Of a stretch of DNA of 64,000 nt, positions 1 through 10,003 are shown one piece after another; position 1 is the stretch's first letter; each line of letters opens with the position of its first letter. The notes below the pieces were generated by a model, which was not told the DNA's origin, did not search any database, and saw nothing but the letters and a program-made list of their open reading frames with translations. Both the position numbers and the translations under genes were made by a program. Origin of the DNA: Chaetorhynchus papuensis (lineage: Eukaryota; Chordata; Aves; Passeriformes; Rhipiduridae); contig VWYX01000920.1 in assembly GCA_013396525.1 (NCBI GenBank), forward strand, positions 270,203 to 334,202, read 5' to 3'.

Positions 1-139
1 GAACTTCAGACTCTTGAACAGAAGATTTATAGTGACTATGTGCAACCTGGGAAACCAGCAGATGTGCACACAGCCCATGCACCCCATCCCAGTGCCCCAC
101 ACAAACACCCCTGCAGCCTGCCCCAACCCTTTCAGCACG

Positions 140-212
140 GATGGGATCACAAAACATCCTGAGCTGGAACAGACCCACAAGGACCACTGAAGTCCAACGT
201 CCCGCCACAGGC
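140..212 (-). mobile_element. CR1 LINE (or CR1-tailed SINE) 3' end, degraded
   Basis: Read on the plus strand, this piece has the reversed tail signature of bird CR1 elements: a 'gatcacaaaacat' start, then 'gagctggaac', then 'acccacaaggaccactgaag' and 'tccaac'. The same order of motifs occurs, reverse-complemented, at the 3' end of the CR1 at 50707-51152. Only the tail is visible, so it cannot be told whether the body was a LINE or a tRNA-headed SINE. Confidence 0.6.
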
Positions 213-411
213 ACAGCAGCAGCTGCAAAGTCATCCCTGCGCAGCGATGCTGGGATGAGTCCCACACAACTCTCTCTCTCCAGGGAAGGAGCAGGCACAA
301 GACCAACTCTGCTGGCCGTAATCTGAAGAGAGCAAGAACACGGTATCAGCTCACTCAGGAGCACCCCTCTGTGCTGCAGAGGCAGCGGCTGCACCAGGCA
401 CGCTCCAGCGC

Positions 412-473
412 CCATCACACCCTTCTCCCTCAGCTTCCCTCCCTCAGCTGACAGCCGGGCCTCTTCCACACAG
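412..473. repeat. Gap-flanking tandem-repeat unit, left copy
   Basis: The motif starts 'ccatcacacccttctccctc', contains 'ctgacagccgggcctc' and ends in 'tccacacag' directly at the first N. The same motif lies on the far side of the gap at 1200-1248. This left copy carries an internal 14-base duplication ('cttccctccctcag'). Two matching copies at the two edges of an unresolved gap suggest a collapsed tandem array. Confidence 0.65.
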
Positions 474-1188
474 NNNNNNNNNNNNNNNNNNNNNNNNNNN
501 NNNNNNNNNNNNNNNNNNNNNNNNNNNNNNNNNNNNNNNNNNNNNNNNNNNNNNNNNNNNNNNNNNNNNNNNNNNNNNNNNNNNNNNNNNNNNNNNNNNN
601 NNNNNNNNNNNNNNNNNNNNNNNNNNNNNNNNNNNNNNNNNNNNNNNNNNNNNNNNNNNNNNNNNNNNNNNNNNNNNNNNNNNNNNNNNNNNNNNNNNNN
701 NNNNNNNNNNNNNNNNNNNNNNNNNNNNNNNNNNNNNNNNNNNNNNNNNNNNNNNNNNNNNNNNNNNNNNNNNNNNNNNNNNNNNNNNNNNNNNNNNNNN
801 NNNNNNNNNNNNNNNNNNNNNNNNNNNNNNNNNNNNNNNNNNNNNNNNNNNNNNNNNNNNNNNNNNNNNNNNNNNNNNNNNNNNNNNNNNNNNNNNNNNN
901 NNNNNNNNNNNNNNNNNNNNNNNNNNNNNNNNNNNNNNNNNNNNNNNNNNNNNNNNNNNNNNNNNNNNNNNNNNNNNNNNNNNNNNNNNNNNNNNNNNNN
1001 NNNNNNNNNNNNNNNNNNNNNNNNNNNNNNNNNNNNNNNNNNNNNNNNNNNNNNNNNNNNNNNNNNNNNNNNNNNNNNNNNNNNNNNNNNNNNNNNNNNN
1101 NNNNNNNNNNNNNNNNNNNNNNNNNNNNNNNNNNNNNNNNNNNNNNNNNNNNNNNNNNNNNNNNNNNNNNNNNNNNNNNNNNNNNNNN
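474..1188. other. Assembly gap (715 N)
   Basis: All bases are N. Open frames that cross it are artefacts. Both edges carry the same repeat motif, so the gap probably hides more copies. Confidence 0.98.
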
Positions 1189-1250
1189 CCTTCTCCCGTC
1201 CATCACACCCTTCTCCCTCAGCTGACAGCCGGGCCTCCTCCGCACACACA
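1189..1250. repeat. Gap-flanking tandem-repeat unit, right copy
   Basis: Immediately after the gap there is 'ccttctcccg', then 'tccatcacacccttctccct', then 'ctgacagccgggcctc' and 'cgcacacaca'. It matches the copy at 412-473 apart from the 14-base insertion there and a few substitutions. Confidence 0.65.
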
Positions 1251-1283
1251 TCCAATGTCACCTGCAAACAGGGCACCAAGCCC

Positions 1284-1530
1284 GTGACCCAGTCCCCAGG
1301 GCAGCCAGGCCCGCTCCACATGACAGCCTGGCAGCCGGGCTTGGCAGGCGAGGCTGGCACGGGCTCCCTGGACAGCGAGCAGGCAGGCGGGACAAACAGC
1401 AGATGGCTTCTGCTATCGCCACAACAATTTAATCGCGGTGGTCGTGACGACGCTGGCGCGCTCCACGCCACCTCCAGCGCCCCGCTGCAAGGTGAGCACG
1501 CTGCTCTTTCCCAAGGGCAGCCCTTGTGAC
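1284..1530. other. GC-rich segment with a small CpG cluster
   Basis: About twelve CpG dinucleotides fall between roughly 1417 and 1500, whereas most of the window is CpG-poor. A consensus-like splice donor (caag|gtgagc, GT at 1492-1493) closes the cluster on the plus strand, and the plus frame is open from 1284 to 1529. The translated product has low-complexity G/A/S/Q content and no domain I recognise. It could be the edge of a CpG island or first exon partly hidden by the gap, but a chance open frame in GC-rich DNA is equally possible. Confidence 0.3.
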
Positions 1531-2190
1531 CGGCCAGGAGGTGTTTGAAGGGTCTGCAGTCAGGACACAAGCCACACTTACTCAACTTGAACTTCCTGAC
1601 AGGAACGGAGCACCACAGATCTGACCGGTTCAGGCAAAAAGGAAAAGCACTTGTACTGCAGGAGAGCGGTGACCCTCAAAGTCAAGGATATGGGATGAGA
1701 GCCCAGTGCCACTGCCGATCTCCCCTGCAAATGTAGGCAAGCTGGCCTGACAGCTTGGCAAACGCCTCAAATCAGGCTGCCCAAAATAGAAACAAGTAAA
1801 ATTAGTTGCTGCTTTGGAAATGTATTTCTTCGTTTTCTCTTTACGAACTGTAAAACCAGATAAAAACGTCTGCACACTGTCCAGGGCAATGTGACAGCTC
1901 TGTTAGCACAAGGACCTCAGATACTGAGATGTTACCAGATAGAGATTTCATTTAAGCAGGGTAGCATTCTCCTCTTTGTAATTAATGCAGATCTACATTT
2001 GTGTGACCCAAAGCCAGGTTCCTCTGCACTAAAGGGGATGTGGGGATGCCATAGCTGAGATGTGAGCAAGTCCAAAAGGAAGGCAAAGGCAGCAGCTATA
2101 CTCGTAGTAAAGAACAAAGACTATTAAGTGTGTCATCATGTCCCAGTCTTGATTGAAATTAGGAAACAAACAAAAAAAGTTCAAATTAGT
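1531..2190. other. Non-coding, nothing recognised
   Basis: Unique-looking, moderately AT-rich sequence. Short open frames occur on both strands but none has protein-like features or splice context. Confidence 0.55.
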
Positions 2191-2333
2191 TGTGTTTTGC
2201 TTAGTTGGTCAGAGCATGGTGTTGATAACACCAAGGTTGTGAGTTCAATACCTTTATGGGCCATTTACTTAAAGATCTGGACTCAGTGATCCTTGTGAGT
2301 CCCTTCCAACTCAGAATATTCTGTGAATCTGTG
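2191..2333 (+). mobile_element. tRNA-Ile-derived SINE with CR1-like tail (TguSINE1 type)
   Basis: The head (about 2193-2262) reads like a tRNA-Ile gene: an A box 'ttgcttagttgg' at 2197-2208, the anticodon-loop sequence 'ttgataa' with GAT at 2224-2226, a degenerate B box 'agttcaatacc' at 2242-2252, and a closing 'gggcca'. After a short linker comes a CR1-style tail ending in 'attctgtgaatctgtg'. Positions 2277-2308 are identical to 51095-51126 in a CR1 copy. SINEs of this build are known from zebra finch as TguSINE1, thought to be moved by CR1 reverse transcriptase. It is a non-coding retroposon, not a working tRNA gene: the acceptor stem is degraded and the B box lost its CG. Confidence 0.85.
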
Positions 2334-3319
2334 TTTTCAGCTCCTTAGCAAGTCAAAACTAAAAGCCCCAGTGCACAATAGTTGATTTTGTATTTCCTGA
2401 AGGGTACAGCTAACATCAGTTCTGCAGGCTAGTCTACAAACTTGGGCTCTTTGACATATCCTGGGGATTTACACACATGGATGCAGCAGCAGCTAAAGAA
2501 AACAGCTGTAATTATTCCCAAACCTGTATAAATCACAACAGGGGAGCAGTTGGAAGCAGGGATAGAGAGCCAAAGTTTGACAAATGGAAAAGAAAAAAAA
2601 CGTTGGAAAAAACCTTTGGGATGTGTAAGCAAGCTAATGAAGAGTAGAAATAAATAAAGCATAATAAATAGGTTATATATAAAAATATCTGTAAAGCAAT
2701 CTAAAATAACAGCTTTCTCTTTTGATGTTACTATCTGTTTTGAGTTCATGTTTATGGCACTACCAAGCCCCAAACAAATGAGATGAAAAGTGGGGAGGGT
2801 TATGCAGATAACATTGTTAGGGAAGGAAGAAATAAAGGAAGGTACTGTTTATCTTTCCTTTTACTCCCAGTATTTTGATTCCCTGCCCCATAAACAGGAG
2901 GGTGAGGGAACTCTAAAGCTGTTTGTGGCTTTGAAAACTTAGTTCTGTTCCCTTGATCCAAAAATTCCACAAAATGTTCCTCCTCCTTTCCATATAATGC
3001 TTTACCACCTAGAGCCAGAGCACAAAGGGCAGCGCTTTCCAACATGTGTGTGCACAGGCACAAACCTTTGTGTGGCAGAGCTGTGCTGGGAGCAGATAAT
3101 CACAGCAAATAAAAGGCAGCTCTGGGTATAACAATGTGCAAGCAAATCCAATTGCTAAGGACATTGGCTGAAAACAGCCCTCAGAAACAAAGAACCAGCC
3201 ACATTAGAGCAATCTTTCATACTTGTGTAAAATAAGTAATTGAGTCATGGACAGGGTAAAGCCTGGGAGCACAAAGAAAGATCACAAGTCGAAGCTGGAA
3301 ACTGTCCCAGCGGTCCCAT
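2334..3319. other. Non-coding, nothing recognised
   Basis: AT-rich sequence with A-rich runs near 2590-2700. The minus-strand frame 2429-2773 is rich in F, I and L because of the AT content and shows no known domain. Confidence 0.55.
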
Positions 3320-3670
3320 ATTTCAGCTCCCGCTCTGTTTGCTATTCTTCCCACCCCGGGTTTAAGCACAGCATCAAAGCTCGTTATTAGCCTGTAATCA
3401 AGGCCATTAGAGCTCTCCAATTCAACCTGGAGACGCACTGGGCACAACCTGGCGAGGCAGCAGCACCGATCCCCTCCGAGCAATCAGAGCATTGCCCCGC
3501 ACGGTGCCGACAGAAAACGGTCCCTTTGTGCCCAGGGGCCTGCGAGAGGGCTCACTTGAGAGAAAATGTTATCTTATGCACTATAAATACGTGAAAATAA
3601 GATTAGAGGCAGCTGTTGTGACAGCAGTTTGCCATGTCAATACACCCCCTCACACTCGGCCCAGATTTCT
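3320..3670. other. Possible conserved non-coding block
   Basis: This block is locally higher in CpG (around 3330-3530) and is followed by a stretch with developmental-enhancer-like motifs, such as 'taatcaaggccattag' at about 3394-3410 and 'gcagctgttgtgacagcag' near 3610. No open frame stands out. The call rests on texture only; alignment to other bird and reptile genomes would decide. Confidence 0.2.
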
Positions 3671-6600
3671 AGCTCACTAGTGACTCAGAAGCAAGAGCGG
3701 CATTGCCAAGCCCCCCACTTCCCTGCGCTTCCCATCCACTTGTACTATCCAAGGACTGCCCTCACCCTCACCTGACTTCACTTGGGCTATCAGAGATGGA
3801 GTCAAGCACCCGGCCACTGTTTGGGAGCTCTGCAGAACAGGACAGCTTCGTTACTGTCCTAGCTTGGCCCTGTGACATCACAGCGAGTGTTAATCAGGAG
3901 CAATGTTAACATTACAAAAGTCTCTTACAAAAGGAGACATTTGAAGCATTTCCACTGAAAACTAAATACAGTCACTTATCATTTTTAACTCCTGCCATAT
4001 TACTACATACTACTAAAAATCCTCAGCATTCTGTCAGATAATTGTCTGTATTCATTACTTCCAGTAAGAAAGAAGCTACTGAGTGGAAGAGAAATAACCT
4101 TTTTCCCATTACTCTGGGTTGCATACTTAATAGAGATATTTCCCAGACATCCCAGTGGTTATTTCTGTTTATACTGTGTGTAGCTGTCTTTGCTATAAAT
4201 GAAGACTCAAAACGAGTGGCAACTATCATGTAGCTGCTGCAACATGCAAGAGATGCACAAGGACACACTGCAAAAGGTGACTACTGGCCATAAAGCTGTT
4301 CTTGATGGGCAAAGGATGGTCTGCTTATTTCCTAAAGAAAGCCAGAAAACACTGGCATGTCAGCTCACCTCACAGTCAAAATTTGGCTGGACACTCTCCA
4401 GAGCTAAGGGTAATATATTTCCCCTGGGATAAAGTATTTTAAAATACAGGTAATGGGAGACAACGTCCTTGGGTAGAAATTTCCAGATTTGAATAAGTAT
4501 GTACAGAAAACCTAAATCAAGACCTTTGTGCTTCCCTTAATCTTTTAAGCTCAGTTTCTAGAAGCACTTCCCAAGGATGACTCGGTGTCTGTAAGGTAAT
4601 TGTTCTTCTCTGAGATATCCTTCAGGAGATACAGCAAGTAGTGACTGATGGTGTGACAGAAGTCTTACATCCTTTGTACCTGTTATGGAAGGCGTGACTT
4701 CTGCTGAGATTCCTAAATTACGGGGTCTAGAGAGGTCTGCCTGCTGCCACCCTGGAGCAGCACCAATCAGCCAAAAGTCATGGTGGGAGGGAAGGAGGCA
4801 GCAATGCCACGAGCAGACTGCACTGCCTGTGTCCCTGCCACCTGTGCAGAGCAGGGGGGGATCCTGCACCCTCCCAGGGCACAGCCCTGGCACTGTGCAC
4901 TACACTCCCACGCACACTCCCACTCCCAGATGGCCTCCACACAACCCCTCCAACATAAATTATTTTAGGGTTTTAGCAATTAAGCCACAGAACCCAGATT
5001 TTTGTCCTGCAGTCAGGAGTGTGACTCTCTTTTTTTAAAAAACAGGAAAAAAAGCCCTGAACAGACAAATGTCCCCGCCAAACCAAAAATAATCATAATA
5101 AAATATTCCTGTTTCTACAGCAAGTCACCTAAAGCATTCAAAATACTGCCCATGAGTTTGTTCTGCTGACAGCTCTGCGTTTACACCTGCTGCTTTTCCT
5201 TGTCCTGAGTCTGGCAGGAAACAAATGCAGGAATGGAAATCAACTCTATGCAGGCAAGTAGCTGAAATTAAGGGGAAGGAACAGTGCAACAAAAGGCTCA
5301 TGCGATGTCACCCCAATTTTTATTGTTGCTTACAACATAGAGGATGGCACTGGCACTCCAGTAATTCAGTGGAGGGGAAAAGGCAGCTACAGAACTTCAG
5401 CCCAGTTTAGTGATGAGTTCCCTTAAGCTCAAGGAACCTGTAAGTCAGGACACTTTCTTTTCAAGACATCGATATTAGAGCACATCACCACATCTATCCT
5501 GCAAACTGAGGAGCTGGTTTTGCTTCAAACCTACTGAAGTGAGGCAAGAGACGCAGTGAGTTGCAGGAGAGAATTCTCTCAATTTCTCTCCTTCCTGGAA
5601 AGAGAAGATTGGGCTGAAAGATTACTCAGATAAACTGAACTGTGTTAGAGATAGGGACCAGACCTTAGTAAGCCCTCAAGTAACCACGTGCATTTTAAAT
5701 GCCTGTAGCAGAAAGCTCCTGGCAGCATAAACATTAAACAGACATTTCTGAAGCCTAGCACAGAAGGACAAGGGCTTTTATGCTTGTCTGCTTGCTTTTA
5801 ATAGTGGATATACAATCCTTATATTATCTAATTTACAATTTTCTCAGTGAAGTCTTGAAAATTCTAATTGAAAACTCAGTAACAATCTGCATTGTCCACC
5901 CCATCTCACAACACTGACTCAGAAACAGGACTGACAAAGTCGCCAGGACCAGCTGTGTGCCCCATTCCCAGTGCACACGTGATTCCAGCTTCCCATAAGC
6001 CAGGCCTTGAGCTGCTGCAGTTCAGAGAGAGCCATGCACAGGCAAAGGAAACATCTGTGCTGCCTACACCAAAACAGCCCATCTGAACTGCAGTGGCCCA
6101 GCCTCTCCCAACTCACCACAGCCACCCCACCCCAAATCAGACCTGGAGCCGTGACCCTGTACTGCTCCCAGCATCAGTCACCCCATGACTCACAAGCCTC
6201 TGGGAGCTGATGCATCCTCCCATCTGCCAAAATGTGCCCTGCTGTTTGACAAGGCTGCCAGGTCACTGTGAGGAGTCACCAGGACAGCTGAATCACCCTT
6301 TCCCAGCACTGGCTGCTGTCACTGTCCCGGGTCTGACTCTGTCCTTGCCCTGGTGTCTCACCACATTGGCCTGTGTGGAGCTGGTACCAAGCTCCTGGGA
6401 CCAATTAAGGCTGCATTACTGAGGGAAGGCTTTGGGAGAAAGGGTGTGAGCAGAGCTTATGGGCAGAGGCTTTACCTGCAAAATAAGGAGTCCACCACAG
6501 AAGCCAACAGAAGGCCAAACTTCACCATGAGCACAGATGCTCCTCCAAGTCTGTTAAAAGCAGGCCTGTTAAAATCCTTTCTAATGGCTCTGTTAACTTT

Positions 6601-7288
6601 AATAATTAAACCCCTAGGTCAGGCTTTTGTGAAGGAGGCAAGTCCCAGTTCTCATGCTATCTCAGCAGTCCCACGGCACAGAGAGACGAGGAGCAAAAAT
6701 AAATGTGAGTGACAGATTCACATCTGAGGCTGACATCTAGCTATAACACCAGGTAAGTGCAGGATCAACATGACTGAGAGGCATCAAAGGAGATGAGATA
6801 TTGTGCAGGACCAATTCTTCTCTCCTCAAAGGCAAAAGGCATTTTTAAAAAGGCTCAAGAACCAGAGGACAAACAAATCCAGGCTATAACCTTTTTTTAA
6901 AAAAAAAAAGAAGACTATGCTCTTAAACTGGACGTAATGCTGAGGAGTAGCCTTGTGACGCTGAAAGGACTAAAAATGGCACAACTGAACACAGAACTCT
7001 CTTTTCTATATTCAGCTCAGCCCCACAGTTCTGTACACCAGATCACTCAGGTTTGTGTTCTCCTACCTCCAGGCTGTTTGCCCTTGCTCCTTAATCTCCA
7101 GATATATCTCTGATCCTCATGCCGTGCAGTCAGGAACGGGTAGCACGAGGCTGGGCTAACATTTCCTTTCCTTTCTAGACAGCAATAATACAAATCACAC
7201 CTTTACAGCTTTTCCATCACTGCTTGCCCATTTATTTCCCAATACATTTTACACAGGCTTGCCCAAATTTTCACTTCCTGGCAGACAT
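3671..7288. other. Non-coding, nothing recognised
   Basis: About 3.6 kb of unique sequence with scattered homopolymers (T then A runs at 6892-6909). A strong donor-like 'caccaggtaagtg' lies at about 6750-6758, but the upstream sequence contains stops in every frame within a short distance and no acceptor partner is convincing. The C-rich block 5890-6400 gives several overlapping short open frames, which is expected from its composition. Confidence 0.5.
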
Positions 7289-7430
7289 GAATAGGGAAGT
7301 GAATCAAATACCAGGCTGAGAATATTGCAAAGAAATTTTTCAATACCAGTAATTTTTGTGAATAGGGAAGTAAATCAAACATTAGGCTGCGAATACAGCA
7401 AAGAAATGTTTCAATACCAGTAATTTTTGC
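7289..7430. repeat. 71-bp direct tandem duplication
   Basis: Two head-to-tail copies, 7289-7359 and 7360-7430, both start with 'gaatagggaagt' and contain 'caataccagtaatttttg'. I count nine differences over 71 bases, so the duplication is not recent. No coding role is visible. Confidence 0.9.
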
Positions 7431-7804
7431 ATTCAAGCTGAAAAAAAACAGGATGGAAAACACTTACTGCCTGAGTTTTGTGAAAAAGTGTGGCTTCTCT
7501 CTACCCCCCTCAGTGCAAACCATGTATTTTGGGAACAGTCAGCTATTTCCATTGCTCTCAGCTGGTATCCTCCATGCCATAACTCGGCCTCTGCTGAGAA
7601 GTTTGCTGACCTCGCAGCCTGTTTAGAGCAGTGGCTCTGTCAGTCAATTACTGCCACCAACGTGGCACAGCAGAACCACCACCATCACTTTTTGCAAGCC
7701 TTCTCCTTCCTCCCTGACAGCCCAGGCTGGAGCACACACCCCTTCCAGGGGAGGAACGATGTGCTGGTTACTGCAACTCAGCAAAGGATGATTTCTAAAC
7801 GTTT

Positions 7805-7824
7805 AAAAAAAAAAAAAAAAAAAA
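7805..7824. repeat. Poly-A tract (A20)
   Basis: Twenty consecutive A. No upstream processed gene copy or target-site duplication was recognised. Confidence 0.95.
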
Positions 7825-8201
7825 GGCAATGCCATCAAAAATGGCCATTTTGGGGCATGAGCTGGAGCTGGGCACATCTTATCTTCATACGAGCAATGCA
7901 CACGTTCTGGGGAATATCCATAAGAGAGATGGGAGCCTGGCCAAACACAGGGAGGGCCTCTGCTAGGATGACAGGATGAGGCGCTTAAGCATGTGTATTT
8001 GAAGATGAGAAGGCTACAGGGGGCATCTTCTTGTGCTCTCTAAGTACCTTAAGGGGGATCACAAGGATCTGGTGGGCAGATAAATTTGAACTAAGCAGCA
8101 ACAGAACAACATGTGGACAATCCCAGGCTTTAAAATAGAAGTAATTTGTATTAGATAAAACCACAGTGGTTTAGCCAAAGTGGGCTGCTATCTAGCCATG
8201 G

Positions 8202-8205
<4 letters not shown>

Positions 8206-8233
<28 letters not shown>
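8206..8233. repeat. Poly-T tract (T28)
   Basis: Twenty-eight consecutive T. It could be the poly-A tail of a retrocopy on the minus strand, but the sequence to its right (8234 onward) shows no gene I recognise and no AATAAA signal close by on the minus strand. Confidence 0.95.
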
Positions 8234-8831
8234 GCCCAGGAGACTTCTGCAGCATATAAATAATGCAATAGTCAAGAAAACAAAACCAGATTGCTTGGCT
8301 AGCAGTGATATCTATGGATACATATGGGATTAGATGCTCAAACACGATAGTTTTGCTCATGCATACAGGGTTTATGTTTAGCATCAGTAAGGAATATCCT
8401 TTTCTCAGGTTACTACATGGAGTTGGAGAGATAGCAGCTTGTGGTGAAAAAAATGGACACAGCCTTAATAAATAGATGATGTGGAATACTTTTCTAGCAC
8501 CTAATTGTACAGAATAATTTCTAACACACAGACAGAAACCTCAACAACACACTTATTATGTATCATCCCTAAATGACAGAATAGGAGAGCAAGAAGTTGT
8601 GTCTCTCACCTGACTGTCAAAGACTAAACTTCAGGGGTGTAAAGACTCCATCACACAGAGCCTGCTCTCTCACTGTCCCCTCTGCCAACACCGAACACTA
8701 CAGCATGATCAAAACACGCCGATCCTTCTATAACTGCACCTTGCAGATGTTCTTAACACACTTTTACTGAATTCCCCATGTCCAGCCTGTGTTGTGAAGT
8801 AAAAGCAGAAAAAAATCTTGAAGCCCATCAT

Positions 8832-9068
8832 AAGGGCTAATGGTTTTAAACTAAAAGGGGGCTGATTTAGATTAGATATGAAGAAGATGCTTTTTGTGAT
8901 GAAACAATGGCACAGGTTTCCCAGAGAGGTGCTGGATGCCCCATCCCTGGAAACGTTCAAGGCCAAGTTGGATGGGGCTCTGAGCAACCTGGTCTAGTTG
9001 AAGATGCCCCTGCCCATTGCAGGGGTTGGACTAGATGACCTCTAAAATCCCTTCCAACCCAAACCTGT
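8832..9068 (+). mobile_element. CR1 LINE, 5'-truncated 3' end
   Basis: Motifs follow the avian CR1 3' region in order: 'ggttttaaactaaaaggggg', 'gattagatatgaagaagatg', 'caggtttcccagagaggtgc', 'ggatgccccatccctggaaa', 'caaggccaagttggatgggg', and a tail 'cccttccaacccaaac'. CR1 encodes its reverse transcriptase further upstream; only the non-coding 3' part is present, as for most bird copies. There are several substitutions and the terminal 'attctatg' repeats are lost, which points to an old insertion. Confidence 0.93.
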
Positions 9069-9916
9069 TGTTTTTCCCCTCTCAAAAACCACAACAGGCT
9101 GAAAATATTATGTACCATGTGCAGAGTGACTTACTGAAATCCCTTCTAAGAGAAAGTCTTGCCAGTGGCCAAAAGCTGGTGTTTTATTTTTATTGGACTG
9201 GGAGTTTTATGTCGCCTCCCTGCACCCGTTGAGATGAAATTTGAATCTGCTGCTGCCGTTTCACCTCGGGTGCCTTGAGTTTCTTGTACTAAACAGGAAG
9301 CCCTTGTCAATACAAAACTATTTGCACTGGCCTCACTAGCCTGTGCTGTGTCTAGATAATTCAGCCTAATGAGGGATTATTTCCTGTGTTCGTGGCTGAC
9401 AACACCCAAAGACATTCTGGGGCTGTGCGGTGATAAAAACTGAACTATATTAAGCCAATAGCGTGGAGCTGTTAATTTTAAATAGAGAATAGAAAAGAGA
9501 ATGGATACTGCTCCACGCCGTCCAAAAGTCACTGAGATTTGTGCTTGAGCCAGGAAATTAAAACAAAACCAGGCTTTCTGGTTTAGGACTGCCATCCTCA
9601 CTAAACCCACGGAGCTCCATAAGCACACCTATGTGTTCAAATGCAGAACAGGGGTAGCAGAGGCAATGTGTGGGTGATTACAGGCTAATGAGAGCCTGAC
9701 TTTTGTCCTCAGTGCATGCAGCTGGACTAAAACTAATTCTCTTCCGAATACGCAACAGCAAAGGTCAGTCCAAACAAAAGATAAGGATCAAATCTGGCCA
9801 AACTAACCCCCAGGGAGCTGCTGGAAGAAGCAGGCTTGTCACAGGAGTGACGCAGGCTCTCTCACAGGCACCTGGTGAGCGTGAGGTAAGGCCCACCAAA
9901 AGGCAGTTGAGCCCAG
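9069..9916. other. Non-coding; possible conserved block at 9236-9490
   Basis: No gene recognised. The part 9340-9400 has homeodomain-type core motifs close together ('cctaatgagggattatttcc' at about 9366-9385), as often seen in vertebrate conserved non-coding elements, but this is only suggestive. Confidence 0.3.
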
Positions 9917-10003
9917 TGAATTTAATAATAAATATCACATATTATACATAATATCACATATTATACATAATGAATTTAATAATAAATATCACATATTATA
10001 CAT
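9917..10003. repeat. AT-rich nested tandem repeat
   Basis: A 54-bp unit beginning 'tgaatttaataataaatatc' (9917) restarts at 9971 and continues for at least 33 bases. Within the first unit, a 19-bp piece 'atatcacatattatacata' is itself repeated. It is a simple duplication product with no coding potential. Confidence 0.9.

Larger units (their letters stand above)
1..473. other. GC-rich stretch left of the first gap
   Basis: This stretch contains no recognisable gene. It is GC-rich and C-biased compared with most of the window. It holds an antisense CR1/SINE tail near 140-212, and at its right end one copy of a repeat motif that reappears beyond the gap. A short open frame at 141-326 overlaps the CR1 tail and is not coding-like. 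Confidence 0.6.
7431..8831. other. Non-coding with two long homopolymers
   Basis: Contains an A20 run at 7805-7824 and a T28 run at 8206-8233. Neither is preceded by a recognisable gene copy. The open frame 7488-7979 crosses the A run (a lysine string) and is not coding-like. Confidence 0.6.

Noticed and set aside
430..1251. Long minus-strand open frame across the first gap
   Set aside because: Almost all codons are N; the gap makes the frame meaningless.
2193..2262. tRNA-Ile gene
   Set aside because: Head matches tRNA-Ile(GAT) but the acceptor stem does not pair well, the B box is degraded and a CR1-like tail follows, so it is a SINE.
6740..6765. Exon ending in a strong donor (caggtaagt)
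   Set aside because: No acceptor with an open frame upstream; a lone donor match is expected by chance in 64 kb.
7488..7979. 163-codon open frame on the plus strand
   Set aside because: Runs through a 20-base poly-A tract that supplies a lysine string; no domain.
8206..8400. Processed pseudogene on the minus strand with a poly-A tail
   Set aside because: The sequence next to the T28 run does not match a gene I recognise and has no polyadenylation signal close to the tract.
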